Shown here: one piece after another, positions 1 to 7,772 of the stretch
How positions within the stretch are numbered: the stretch's first letter is position 1
How the letters are laid out: each line of letters opens with the position of its first letter
DNA from: Candidatus Saccharibacteria bacterium UBA4387
GTDB lineage: Bacteria; Patescibacteriota; Saccharimonadia; Saccharimonadales; Saccharimonadaceae
Reading direction: 5' to 3'
Assembly (NCBI GenBank): GCA_002391075.1
Contig: DGRN01000021.1
Location: forward strand, 1 to 18,130
Length of the DNA stretch: 18,130 nucleotides
Made by a program: the position numbers and the translations under genes
The notes under the pieces: model-generated
What the model was told of the DNA's origin: nothing
The model's input: only the letters and a program-made list of their open reading frames with translations
The model's database searches: none

Positions 1-2555
1 GCGGCGGCAAAACACCATCCAATTTCGCTAAGCGCCTCATTCCAAGCACTTCCATCGTTGGCGCACTAGTCACTTTTTGCGCCCTCATTTTTGGCGCCTT
101 CTCGACCGTCGGCACCCAAGTTTCCACACTCTTCACCCAGGCAACCGACATCGAATTTAGCTCATACCACATGCGCAATATCCGCCTCTTCAAATACATG
201 ATGGACGGTGGCAACCAAATCGGCATCAGTAATTTCACCCGTAAATACAAAACTTTCACCCCATTCCTACAAAAACGCCTCGCCAAAAACGGCATCGAGG
301 TCGGTCGCGTTGACGCCGATGGCAATTTCCACAATCAACTTATCTCTACAGGCTCCACCGTCCTCAAATACAACGACGAAATCATTTCCGCCAGCGACTT
401 TCAGCTCAAATTCGCCTCTGATAGCGGCTTCCGCGACGCCTACACAAACGCCAAACGCGGCCGCATCGCCGGCTACTTCGACAACGCCGCTGACCGCTTC
501 TATCAACGCCTAGGCCTCTCGCGCAACATTTTCGAAAAATTCAAATCCACCGGCGACGACGAGGCTGACATGGAGGCTGTCCGCGAAATCGTCAACAACA
601 AAGTCACTGGCGTCGACGGCAAAATTGAAACCGCCCGCCACGAATACAACGAAGAAACACAGCAAGACGAAATCAAACGCAACGGCGACGTCACCGACAC
701 AACCAAAATCCAAGGCGACGCCGAAACCAAAGCGCGCACCATGGTCAACGAAATCTCCAGCAAAGTCTCGACCGCCGGCAACGTCGTCTGCACGGGTCTC
801 CGCATCGCCAACCTCGCCGCCATCACCGCCTCCGCCATGCAAATTTACCGCTCCATCGCCTACTTCCACAGCCTCGCCGAACCAGACAGCAAAACCCGCG
901 CCGGCTTTGGCAACGAATCAGGCAACAACCAAATCAATAACAAGCTTACAGAAGTCGTTACGACCGAAGTTGACGTCACTGACTCAAGCGGCAACACCAC
1001 CAAACAGAGCGTCACCGGCTCCATGCTCGACGCCCCAATCATGAAACTCGTGCTTGGCAACACTTTCGTCAAACCAATCGACAACGTTCCATACGCCATC
1101 GATACTATCACTAAATCCGTCCAAACCATCGCTGTCGGCACCGGTGTCACCACCACCGTTTGCGACGGTGCAATGGCCGCATCCGCCATCGTCTCGCTTG
1201 CCGCACTCGCGGTTCCAGGCGGCGCTCTCGCCAAAATCGTCATCGGGGCAGTCGCTCAAGCCGTCGGCGGCATTGTCATGACTTTAGCCGTTTCATCCAT
1301 CATCGAAGCCATCGTTCCACGCCTCGCCCGTCTCTTTATTGATGAAAATTATTTTGACAACGTCGCCGGCGTCGTTGCTGGCGCCGAATATGGCAACGGA
1401 GCAGAGCAATCAAACTTCCGCAAAGCCCAAAACGCATCCGCCGAAATGCCAGCCTCCGCCGACCGCATCGACGCTCAAAACAAAAACCTCGTCATCGCGC
1501 TACGCGACGAAGCTGCCACCGACCGCGCCAATCGCAGTCCTTTCGACATCACTAGTAAAAACACTTTCCTCGGCTCGCTCGTCTCCCGCTTCTCATTCGC
1601 CACATTCTCCCATAGCCTAGGCTCCGCCTTAGCAAGCACGCGTAACATTCTCGCCAACTCCATCGCCAGCCTCACCCCAGCCGCCAACGCCGCTTCTCAG
1701 GATCTCGTTTACACTTCACAATACCAAGACTGTAGCTACATGGAAGGCGCCGCCTGCAGTATCAACGGCACTCCAATTGTCGCGCGCGACTTCTCAACCA
1801 TCGACGTTTCCCCAGACGACCCAACTTACCAAGCCGTCATTCTTCCAAACCTAGATTTCAACGGCTCCTACCACAACTCCAATCCTCGCTCCTTCTCCTC
1901 CGTCTCTGTTCCGAGCGCCAATTTCGAAGATTATTCCATCAAAGAAGACTCCGAACTCGCCAAATTTATCAACTTCTGCGCCAATCGCGAATCTCCATGG
2001 GGCGTCCAAGACGCCAACATCCTCAACGCTCTCCAGACTGACGGCGGCGTCGTCATCAACAATCTCCCAATCATCAACGACATTCTCGACGTCGTTAATG
2101 CCGCCGAAAACCTCGAAAACATGGGCTGGGCCACCGGCGCTAACTGCCTCAACTCACCATCCAACCCTCGCTGGGATAATGAAATGAAATATTACCAGCT
2201 TTACGTTGAAGACATGCGCATTTTGGACGGTATGGACGAATCCGACTCCAACTCCAACCCAGTTCTTGCCTACGAAAGCGCCTACGAAGCCAAACATCCA
2301 ATCGACACCACCTACGAAGGCACTCTCGCCAGAATCAGCGGCAACACTAAAGCCGACATTGCTTTCCTTCTCGAATTCGCTCGCTACTCCGACTACGTCG
2401 CAAACTACGATTACAGCTCGCGCATCGCCCTCGGCTCCGCAGAAAAACCAACCCAAACCATCAACCTCGAGCAGGACAACAATACACCAGTCATCGTCGC
2501 CATCTACCGCGCCGCCCCAATCTTCATCATCGATAAACGGAATTACCTCGTATGA
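1..2555 (+). CDS. Large membrane-associated protein of unknown function (5' end outside window)
   Basis: The reading frame is open to the left edge (first full codon at nt 3), so the gene starts outside and about 850 residues are visible. I do not recognise the family. Visible residues about 17-38 form one transmembrane helix (core SIVGALVTFCALIFGAF) preceded by a Lys/Arg-containing stretch, so the bulk is probably exported. A polar, charged region follows. Then comes a moderately hydrophobic stretch near residues 260-289 and a long, strongly hydrophobic Ala/Val/Ile/Gly block near residues 373-445 that could form membrane hairpins. The C-terminal 300 residues are polar, Tyr/Asn/Asp-rich and contain several cysteines, as in a secreted domain. 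The TGA stop overlaps the next ATG (ATGA), so it is translationally coupled to the wall hydrolase. A type IV secretion channel-like (VirB6-type) or pore-forming role is possible from topology only. The CDS is secure; the function is open. Confidence 0.9.
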   Translation, partial: GGKTPSNFAKRLIPSTSIVGALVTFCALIFGAFSTVGTQVSTLFTQATDIEFSSYHMRNIRLFKYMMDGGNQIGISNFTRKYKTFTPFLQKRLAKNGIEVGRVDADGNFHNQLISTGSTVLKYNDEIISASDFQLKFASDSGFRDAYTNAKRGRIAGYFDNAADRFYQRLGLSRNIFEKFKSTGDDEADMEAVREIVNNKVTGVDGKIETARHEYNEETQQDEIKRNGDVTDTTKIQGDAETKARTMVNEISSKVSTAGNVVCTGLRIANLAAITASAMQIYRSIAYFHSLAEPDSKTRAGFGNESGNNQINNKLTEVVTTEVDVTDSSGNTTKQSVTGSMLDAPIMKLVLGNTFVKPIDNVPYAIDTITKSVQTIAVGTGVTTTVCDGAMAASAIVSLAALAVPGGALAKIVIGAVAQAVGGIVMTLAVSSIIEAIVPRLARLFIDENYFDNVAGVVAGAEYGNGAEQSNFRKAQNASAEMPASADRIDAQNKNLVIALRDEAATDRANRSPFDITSKNTFLGSLVSRFSFATFSHSLGSALASTRNILANSIASLTPAANAASQDLVYTSQYQDCSYMEGAACSINGTPIVARDFSTIDVSPDDPTYQAVILPNLDFNGSYHNSNPRSFSSVSVPSANFEDYSIKEDSELAKFINFCANRESPWGVQDANILNALQTDGGVVINNLPIINDILDVVNAAENLENMGWATGANCLNSPSNPRWDNEMKYYQLYVEDMRILDGMDESDSNSNPVLAYESAYEAKHPIDTTYEGTLARISGNTKADIAFLLEFARYSDYVANYDYSSRIALGSAEKPTQTINLEQDNNTPVIVAIYRAAPIFIIDKRNYLV

Positions 2556-4327
2556 AAAAAATCCTCCGTTCCATTCTCGCAATTTTTCTAGCTGTCGCCA
2601 CTATTCAACAGCCAGTTTTTGCCAAGCTTCCAGACGACGACATTCTTGATTTTTATGACCAAAACGGCATCTATTACTACAATCCAGTCGGCACACTCGC
2701 ATGCGGTAGCGGCAGCACCATGCTACCCGGCGACACCGTAGCCGAAAAAATCTGGAATTACATGATTCAAAAAGGCTACAACGACGCCCAAGCCGCCGGC
2801 GTTCTCGGTAACGCCGAAATCGAATCCGGCTTCGAACCAACCCGCCGCGCCGAAAACGACTATTGGGGCCTTTTCCAGCTCATGCACACCCCACAGCGCG
2901 ACGCCATGTGGGCGCAAATCGAAGCCGAAGGTTACGGCGAATACCTCAGCACAGCCTACTGGCCAGCCGGCTCAGTCAACAGCATTCCACCGGACGCCCT
3001 CGACGCGCTAGTCCGCATTATCATGGACTATACTTTTGATCCGAACGATACTCGCTGGCAAACCGAGCTCAAAAACGCCACCTCGCCAGAAGAAGCCGCC
3101 GAAATCTTCCTCGTCCACTACGAACGCGCCTTTGGTGGCAATTCCGCAATCCAATATTACACACCGTACGCCGGCCAACTCTACCAAGCAACTGCACAAC
3201 GCCGCGACGCTGCTCGCAAATGGTACGACGAACTCTCCGGCACTGGCACTGCTATCGGCACTGGTACTACTCAAGACGGCAGCAATGTCACCATCATCGG
3301 CGACTCCATCACCGTCGGCTCGACCAACGCCCTCAAAACTACCTTCGGAAATCTCTCCGATTCCGACATCGATGCTCGCGTCAGCCGCCCTTGGGGCGAG
3401 GGTCTAAACATCGCCAAACAGATGCCGCTCAAAAGCACCGTCGTCTTCGCGCTCGGCACCAACAATGATCGCCTCAACTCTAACGATATAGATAACGCCA
3501 TCAACACTATCGGCAGCGATAAGCTCATCGTTTTTGTCACTAACTACAACGGTTCCGCCACGGACGGCTACCCAGAATCCAATAATGAACTCATGAAACA
3601 ATACGCCGCCCAATACTCAAATGTCGTCATCGCCGACTGGTATGAAGCCGTCAGCGCAGACCCAGGCGCATACCTCGTCAGCGACCTAGTTCACCCAACC
3701 GGCGCCGGCGCCGAGCTCTTCGCAAAAACCATCTATGACACCGTAAACGCCAACGCCTTCAACAACGGTTGCAGCACCGTCAGTGGCGAATTCCAAAAAC
3801 TCGTCCTTTCTTATGCCTGGCCAGATTACCACCCAGCCGGCTTCACTGAACGCCGCCCAGAATACGTCGAAGCGGTCAACCAATCCGTCGCCGAGGGTCG
3901 CTATGTCGGCGGCTTCGCTGGCGTAGATTGCGGCGGCTTCGTAACCGTTCTCGTCCAAAACTCTGGCCTCGAACCAGATTACAACAAAACCGCTCCAGGC
4001 CCCGGCCCAACCACATCACAAGAAGCCTGGGTCAAAGCGCACGGCTGGATCCTACTAAACTCCAACGAAAGCACCTCTGTCGATCCAAGCGTGCTCCAAG
4101 CCGGCGACGTTGCGTTTTCGCACGGCCACACCTTCATCTATGTCGGCGACATTCCAGGTTTCAACTCACAAATCGCTTCCGCATCGTTTGGCGAGCGCGC
4201 CCCAATGGCCGGTCGCGAAGCCATCGACTTCGGCAACGGCGTAACCGTTCGCTGGTATCGCAATCCTCAATACACAAACGGGCAGGGCGCTACCGCCGCC
4301 GTCAATAGCAAAATTAGCGGAGACTAA
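2552..4327 (+). CDS. Secreted three-domain peptidoglycan-active enzyme: lysozyme-like, SGNH hydrolase, NlpC/P60-like
   Basis: The 591-residue product begins with a signal peptide (MKKILRSILAIFLAVA..., likely cleaved after Ala24). Residues about 60-228 resemble phage-tail-type lysozymes: GVLGNAEIESGFEP at 83-96 carries the candidate catalytic Glu91, followed by WGLFQLM. After a Gly/Thr linker (230-245), residues about 246-400 are an SGNH/GDSL esterase: GDSITVG at 250-256 (nucleophile Ser252), GTNND at 302-306, and DLVH at 378-381 with His381. Residues about 410-575 look like an NlpC/P60 or CHAP-type amidase/endopeptidase: DCGGFV with Cys460 and GHTFIYVG with His526. Each domain keeps its key residues, so one protein could cut glycan strands, remove O-acetyl groups and cleave stem peptides. 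Its ATG overlaps the upstream stop, and a membrane gene follows after 4 nt. A phage origin was considered, but the signal peptide and partners favour a cell-surface enzyme. Confidence 0.9.
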   Translation: MKKILRSILAIFLAVATIQQPVFAKLPDDDILDFYDQNGIYYYNPVGTLACGSGSTMLPGDTVAEKIWNYMIQKGYNDAQAAGVLGNAEIESGFEPTRRAENDYWGLFQLMHTPQRDAMWAQIEAEGYGEYLSTAYWPAGSVNSIPPDALDALVRIIMDYTFDPNDTRWQTELKNATSPEEAAEIFLVHYERAFGGNSAIQYYTPYAGQLYQATAQRRDAARKWYDELSGTGTAIGTGTTQDGSNVTIIGDSITVGSTNALKTTFGNLSDSDIDARVSRPWGEGLNIAKQMPLKSTVVFALGTNNDRLNSNDIDNAINTIGSDKLIVFVTNYNGSATDGYPESNNELMKQYAAQYSNVVIADWYEAVSADPGAYLVSDLVHPTGAGAELFAKTIYDTVNANAFNNGCSTVSGEFQKLVLSYAWPDYHPAGFTERRPEYVEAVNQSVAEGRYVGGFAGVDCGGFVTVLVQNSGLEPDYNKTAPGPGPTTSQEAWVKAHGWILLNSNESTSVDPSVLQAGDVAFSHGHTFIYVGDIPGFNSQIASASFGERAPMAGREAIDFGNGVTVRWYRNPQYTNGQGATAAVNSKISGD

Positions 4328-4331
4328 CCAT

Positions 4332-5261
4332 ATGCAAAAACACATATCTCTCAAAAACCACCAACTCAACAAAAGCCAACTCATCATCATCCTCTCCGCC
4401 ATCATTATTTTTGCGCTCATCATCGTTTTTAGCATTTCCACCCTCATTTACCGCTCCGGCAAAATCGCCACCGTCGTCAAATTCGCCCCTTACAAAGCCA
4501 CCGTCACTCTAAACGACAAAAAAGTCAAAAACAACTCCACAATTTATCTCGAACCCGGCGAATATCACGCAGTCGTAGAATTTGAGCATTTCGAACGCTA
4601 CGAGCAAGATTTTACCGTCAGTGAATCCCTCCATAACATCTTCGGCATCCTCACCGCCTCAGACGAGGAAGGCGTTGCCTATGCCGAAAAATATCGCAAC
4701 CAGTTCGCCACCGTCGAGGGCTACATCGGCACCGTTCTCAACAAACAGGGCGAAGAATTACAGAAAAAATACCCCATCGTCTCATATTTACCAATCACAA
4801 ACTCCCTCTATTCCATCACCTACATGCGCGAAACTCCAGATTCCGAACCAGTCATCACCGTCAAAGCCGAAGATGACGTCCTCGATGCCGCCGTCGCCCG
4901 CCTCAAATCATTCAAAGATGTCGATATTCTCGATCTAAATCTAGAGTTTTACACAGAGTTTTCCACTGAGTATTCCACATCTTTCGCACAGGATCCACTC
5001 ACTTTTATACAAGAAGCCGTCCCGGACGCCAAGAACCACCAAATTGCATCACCAATCGAACTATCCGACGATTACACCCTCATCAAAATGCACTCCCATA
5101 ACGCAAACTATGGCCGAGGCGCCAACTACGGTTATTACCGTGTCCTCCTACGCAAAACCGACGACGGCTACGAATTAGCCAGCAAAGTCGCGCCTCTCCT
5201 AACGCGCCGCAGCGCTCCAGACGTTCCAGACGACATCATCCGCGCCGCAAACGACAAATAG
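4332..5261 (+). CDS. Single-pass membrane protein with PEGA-like domain
   Basis: The product has 309 residues. A short basic N-terminus is followed by one strong helix at about 17-40 (IIILSAIIIFALIIVFSIS), giving an N-in, C-out topology. Residues about 46-97 look like a PEGA-type surface beta domain: a short strand pattern ending in LEPGEYHAVVEF. The remaining extracytoplasmic 200 residues are not recognised. GGAG at 4319-4322 lies 9 nt before the ATG, and the gene starts 4 nt after the wall hydrolase stop, so both are in one operon that ends at the hairpin at 5268. PEGA domains occur in surface and wall-binding proteins; a scaffold or anchor for the neighbouring hydrolase is an inference. 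The CDS is secure, the PEGA label moderate. Confidence 0.85.
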   Translation: MQKHISLKNHQLNKSQLIIILSAIIIFALIIVFSISTLIYRSGKIATVVKFAPYKATVTLNDKKVKNNSTIYLEPGEYHAVVEFEHFERYEQDFTVSESLHNIFGILTASDEEGVAYAEKYRNQFATVEGYIGTVLNKQGEELQKKYPIVSYLPITNSLYSITYMRETPDSEPVITVKAEDDVLDAAVARLKSFKDVDILDLNLEFYTEFSTEYSTSFAQDPLTFIQEAVPDAKNHQIASPIELSDDYTLIKMHSHNANYGRGANYGYYRVLLRKTDDGYELASKVAPLLTRRSAPDVPDDIIRAANDK

Positions 5262-5267
5262 AGCAAC

Positions 5268-5296
5268 ATCCTCGGCCAAAAAACCGAGGATTTTTT
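5268..5296 (+). terminator. Rho-independent terminator of the surface cassette
   Basis: A perfect 8-bp stem ATCCTCGG / CCGAGGAT (5268-5275 with 5284-5291) with an 8-nt loop is followed by a T-run to 5296. It lies just after the PEGA-like gene stop and faces convergently transcribed recF. There is no T-run on the other strand, so it works for the plus strand only. Confidence 0.9.
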
Positions 5297-5309
5297 AAGC
5301 AATTCAGAG

Positions 5310-5347
5310 TTTTCCACTTTTCCACACCCTACAATTCTTTATCCACA
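5310..5347. promoter_or_regulatory. Cluster of DnaA-box-like 9-mers at the recF 3' end
   Basis: Three same-orientation elements are packed in 38 bp: TTTTCCACT at 5310-5318, TTTTCCACA at 5318-5326 and TTATCCACA, the canonical E. coli DnaA box, at 5339-5347. The last lies inside the end of recF. Another TTTTCCACA (5777-5785) and an inverted TGTGCAAAA (5790-5798) sit inside recF. Binding by DnaA is inferred from the consensus. Confidence 0.5.
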
Positions 5348-6348
5348 CCCATCATCTCTGGCGCCGCCGTACTTGTAATAATCATCTGATAGTCTCGAAA
5401 ATTATCCACCAAATGCCTCTGCCGCGAATCGTCTAACTCGGAAAATATATCATCCAACAGCACAACCGGCTTCTTTCCAACTTCCGTCTCCAAAATCTGC
5501 GCCTCAATAAACTTCAGCGCCAAAATCATACTCCGCACCTCGCCTCGCGATGCCGATCCATCCGCTTTCTTATCATTAAACTCAAACTCATAATCATCTC
5601 TGTGCGGCCCAAAACTCGAGTGACCCAAATACACATCTCGCTCAAAATTCCGCTCCAAAATCGCCATATACTCATTTTCATCCACTTCTTTCCCAACATA
5701 GAGCAGGGCGCAAACGTCATTATTCTTCGCAATACTCCGATAATTATCTGTCATCTCCGCATTTATCTTTGCCAAGTTTTCCACACGCCTGTGCAAAACT
5801 TCCGCCCCATAATGCGCACACATCACATTCCAAGAGAACAAATCATCCGCCAACACCGTCTCTTCTTTCAGCAAATCATTTCGCTGCTTCAAAGCCTTAT
5901 TATATTTCGCCAGCGCCACTCCATAAGCATCATTCATCTGCCTAAACAACTCATCAAAATAATCCCGCCGCCGCGACGGAGAAGACCCCACCAAATACAA
6001 ATCGTCCGGCTCAAACAAAACCACCGGATACCGATTCTTTTTCGGCAAGCGCAAACTTTTCTTCCCATCAATCTCGAAACTTTTCTTCGCGCCATCAAAA
6101 CGAATTATTACTTTTTGTGCATCCACCAAACTAATTTCCGCCCGATAAAAATCCGCCCCTCGCCGCAAAATCTCCCTATCCACCCCCTTAAACGATTTTC
6201 CGCGCAGCGCCAAATAAATCGCCTCCAAAACCGAAGTCTTCCCAGATCCATTTTCGCCCACAATCAGCGTCGTTGCTCGATTACAATCCAGCGCAAACTC
6301 TTCGTGACAGCGAAAATTCCGCAAATCAACTCGCTCAATTACATTCAT
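5329..6348 (-). CDS. recF: DNA replication and repair protein RecF
   Basis: RecF is an SMC/ABC-like ATPase that binds gapped DNA and, with RecO and RecR, loads RecA at stalled forks. The 339-residue product, slightly shorter than the usual ~360, starts with the typical MNVIERVDLRNFRCHEEF. It carries Walker A GENGSGKTS at 31-39, the family motif GPHRDDYEF at 247-255, an ABC signature region SASRGE at 265-270, and Walker B VVLLDDIFSELD at 295-306. Its ATG shares one base with the dnaN stop (TAATG), so translation is coupled to dnaN. The order dnaA-dnaN-recF is the conserved origin order. It ends convergently with the surface cassette, about 30 bp beyond that cassette's terminator. I see no T-rich hairpin of its own downstream. 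Confidence 0.97.
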   Translation of the reverse strand: MNVIERVDLRNFRCHEEFALDCNRATTLIVGENGSGKTSVLEAIYLALRGKSFKGVDREILRRGADFYRAEISLVDAQKVIIRFDGAKKSFEIDGKKSLRLPKKNRYPVVLFEPDDLYLVGSSPSRRRDYFDELFRQMNDAYGVALAKYNKALKQRNDLLKEETVLADDLFSWNVMCAHYGAEVLHRRVENLAKINAEMTDNYRSIAKNNDVCALLYVGKEVDENEYMAILERNFERDVYLGHSSFGPHRDDYEFEFNDKKADGSASRGEVRSMILALKFIEAQILETEVGKKPVVLLDDIFSELDDSRQRHLVDNFRDYQMIITSTAAPEMMGVDKEL

Positions 6349-7451
6349 TAGCTCTTCAAAGGCATAATAATATGCGTATAATCATCCGTCTGCGCATTCC
6401 GAATCACAACCGGATCCAACTTTCCGGAAATCCCAAACAAAATCTTCGAATCCTTCGTCGCATTCAATGCATCCAATAAATAGCGCGAATTTAGCGTAAT
6501 TTTCGCATCGCTCGCCACCTCTACTTCCATCACAGAAGAGTTTTCCCCAAGCTCACTAGCAACCGCGCTCACGCCAAAAGTCCCAGCATCCGCCAGCGCT
6601 TCGCAAACAATCGAGCCGCCACTAGAACGCGCAAACAGCGCCGCCACCTTCGTCATCCGCTGCAACTCCGCCTTGTCTAGTTCCAAATTCAAAGTTATGT
6701 TTTTCGGAATCAAAACCCGATAATCCGGAAAACTCGCATCTATCAACTTTGACGTCACCTCAATTTCACCCATTCGGAAGCAAATCAAGGACTCGTTAAT
6801 CTGCACCTCAACTTCTTCCATCGTATCTGACAACAAGCGCAAAACTTCTTGCAAAGTCGAGGCCGGCACAATCGCCTTAATTTCGCTCTGAACGTCCTCG
6901 ACAAATTTCTTATCCGCCAAGCGATAACCGTCCGTCGCCGCAATAAAAAGCGCATTTTCAAAAGTATTAAAATACACACCAGTCAGAGCAGGGCGCGTCG
7001 TATCATTACTAGCCGCAATAATCACCTCATTTAGCGCCTCTTTAAAAATATCTACGTTAATCTTAAAACCGACCGACTTTTCCTCGTCAATTTTCGGCAA
7101 CTCCGGAAAATCATCCGCCAAAATACCATTAATCGTCGATTTATATTTTCCAGCCGAAACCACCACCTTATCGCCACTAGCCTTCAGCTTAACCGTTTCG
7201 CGCGGAAGCGCAGAAATAAATTCCGCCAAAAGCTTCGCCGGCACCGTCACTGTCCCCTCATTTTTAATTTCCGCACTAATATACTGAACAGTCGCCAACT
7301 CCATATTCGTCGCCGTTAAAACCAACTGATTCTTCTCAGCTCTTAAAAGAACATTCGACAAAATCGGTAAGCCAGCCTTAGAACTTGCTGCTACCCGACT
7401 CACTGCATTTAATGCCTTTGCTAGTCTATCCTGTAAAACCTCTACTTCCAT
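6348..7451 (-). CDS. dnaN: DNA polymerase III beta subunit (sliding clamp)
   Basis: The beta clamp is a ring-shaped dimer that tethers the replicative polymerase to DNA and recruits many repair proteins. The 367-residue length matches the family (three clamp domains). Typical landmarks are the N-terminal MEVEVLQDRLAKALNAVSR, LPILSNVLL, the RPALTGVYF segment and ATDGYRLA in the central domain, and the C-terminal MPLKS, which matches the conserved MPM/MPL end of the family. A GAGG motif lies about 5 nt before the ATG. A TATAAT on the minus strand at 7494-7499 gives a likely promoter directly beside the predicted origin unwinding tract. The gene is followed by recF with a 1-base overlap. Confidence 0.98.
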   Translation of the reverse strand: MEVEVLQDRLAKALNAVSRVAASSKAGLPILSNVLLRAEKNQLVLTATNMELATVQYISAEIKNEGTVTVPAKLLAEFISALPRETVKLKASGDKVVVSAGKYKSTINGILADDFPELPKIDEEKSVGFKINVDIFKEALNEVIIAASNDTTRPALTGVYFNTFENALFIAATDGYRLADKKFVEDVQSEIKAIVPASTLQEVLRLLSDTMEEVEVQINESLICFRMGEIEVTSKLIDASFPDYRVLIPKNITLNLELDKAELQRMTKVAALFARSSGGSIVCEALADAGTFGVSAVASELGENSSVMEVEVASDAKITLNSRYLLDALNATKDSKILFGISGKLDPVVIRNAQTDDYTHIIMPLKS

Positions 7452-7493
7452 AGCATCCTCACTTCCTTTTAATTCTATTAAATGTCATTTCTT

Positions 7494-7499
7494 ATTATA
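7494..7499 (-). promoter_or_regulatory. -10 element for dnaN-recF
   Basis: TATAAT on the minus strand lies about 42 nt upstream of the dnaN ATG, leaving room for a leader with GAGG. It abuts the triplet tract at 7504-7521, so dnaN transcription and origin opening would use the same DNA. No good -35 is visible at 17 nt. Confidence 0.55.
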
Positions 7500-7503
7500 A
7501 AAA

Positions 7504-7535
7504 TAGTAGTAGTTGTAGTAGTTCTATGTGGAAAA
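7504..7535 (-). promoter_or_regulatory. DnaA box plus DnaA-trio-like triplet tract (candidate unwinding element)
   Basis: Read from dnaA to dnaN (minus strand), a perfect TTTTCCACA (7527-7535) is followed after 5 nt (TAGAA) by CTACTACAACTACTACTA (7504-7521), then by T/A-rich DNA. On the other strand the tract reads TAG-TAG-TAG-TTG-TAG-TAG. This fits the described DnaA-trio (3'-GAT-5' repeats beside a DnaA box), where a DnaA filament grips one strand and opens the duplex. The spacer here is not GC-rich, unlike in Bacillus. The match is by eye. Confidence 0.7.
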
Positions 7536-7772
7536 GTAGGAAAACTCCTTCCTAACAGATACGATACCTTGCTTTTAATAGTGCGAAACTTGTGTGAACT
7601 TTTTTGCAAAACTTGTGTAAATACTAAACTTTTAAACAGCCAGGTTTTGAAAACCGTCTTAGAAATCCACAATTGCGACTTTTGCACAATTAATTTGCAC
7701 AACTTTTTCGCCGACTTTTTAATATTCTTTTGCACGATTTTTCCACTTTTTTGCATAGTTTTTCCACACGCC

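Larger units (their letters stand above)
7452..7772. other. oriC: Putative oriC: dnaA-dnaN intergenic region
   Basis: These 321 bp hold no convincing gene; the only open frames are low-complexity. The sequence is AT-rich and full of DnaA-box-like 9-mers. Near dnaA one orientation dominates (plus-strand coordinates): TTTTCCACA 7760-7768, TTTTCCACT 7739-7747, TTTTGCACG 7728-7736, TTTGCACA 7694-7701 and TTTTGCACA 7680-7688. Towards dnaN the orientation flips: a direct repeat AAACTTGTGT at 7586-7595 and 7609-7618 (reading CACA in the opposite strand) and TGTGGAAAA at 7527-7535. The last is followed on its dnaN side by a TAG-type triplet tract and an AT-rich stretch containing TATAAT. Location between dnaA and dnaN plus box array plus unwinding-like tract is the layout of several well-studied bacterial origins. 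Confidence 0.8.

Noticed and set aside
2552..4327. Prophage lysis or tail gene
   Set aside because: Lysozyme domain resembles phage-tail types, but the protein has a signal peptide and two further wall-enzyme domains, and no phage structural genes are near.
5602..6351. 249-codon plus-strand frame opposite recF
   Set aside because: Antisense to a well-conserved gene; Ile/His/Arg-rich composition is an artefact of the complementary strand.
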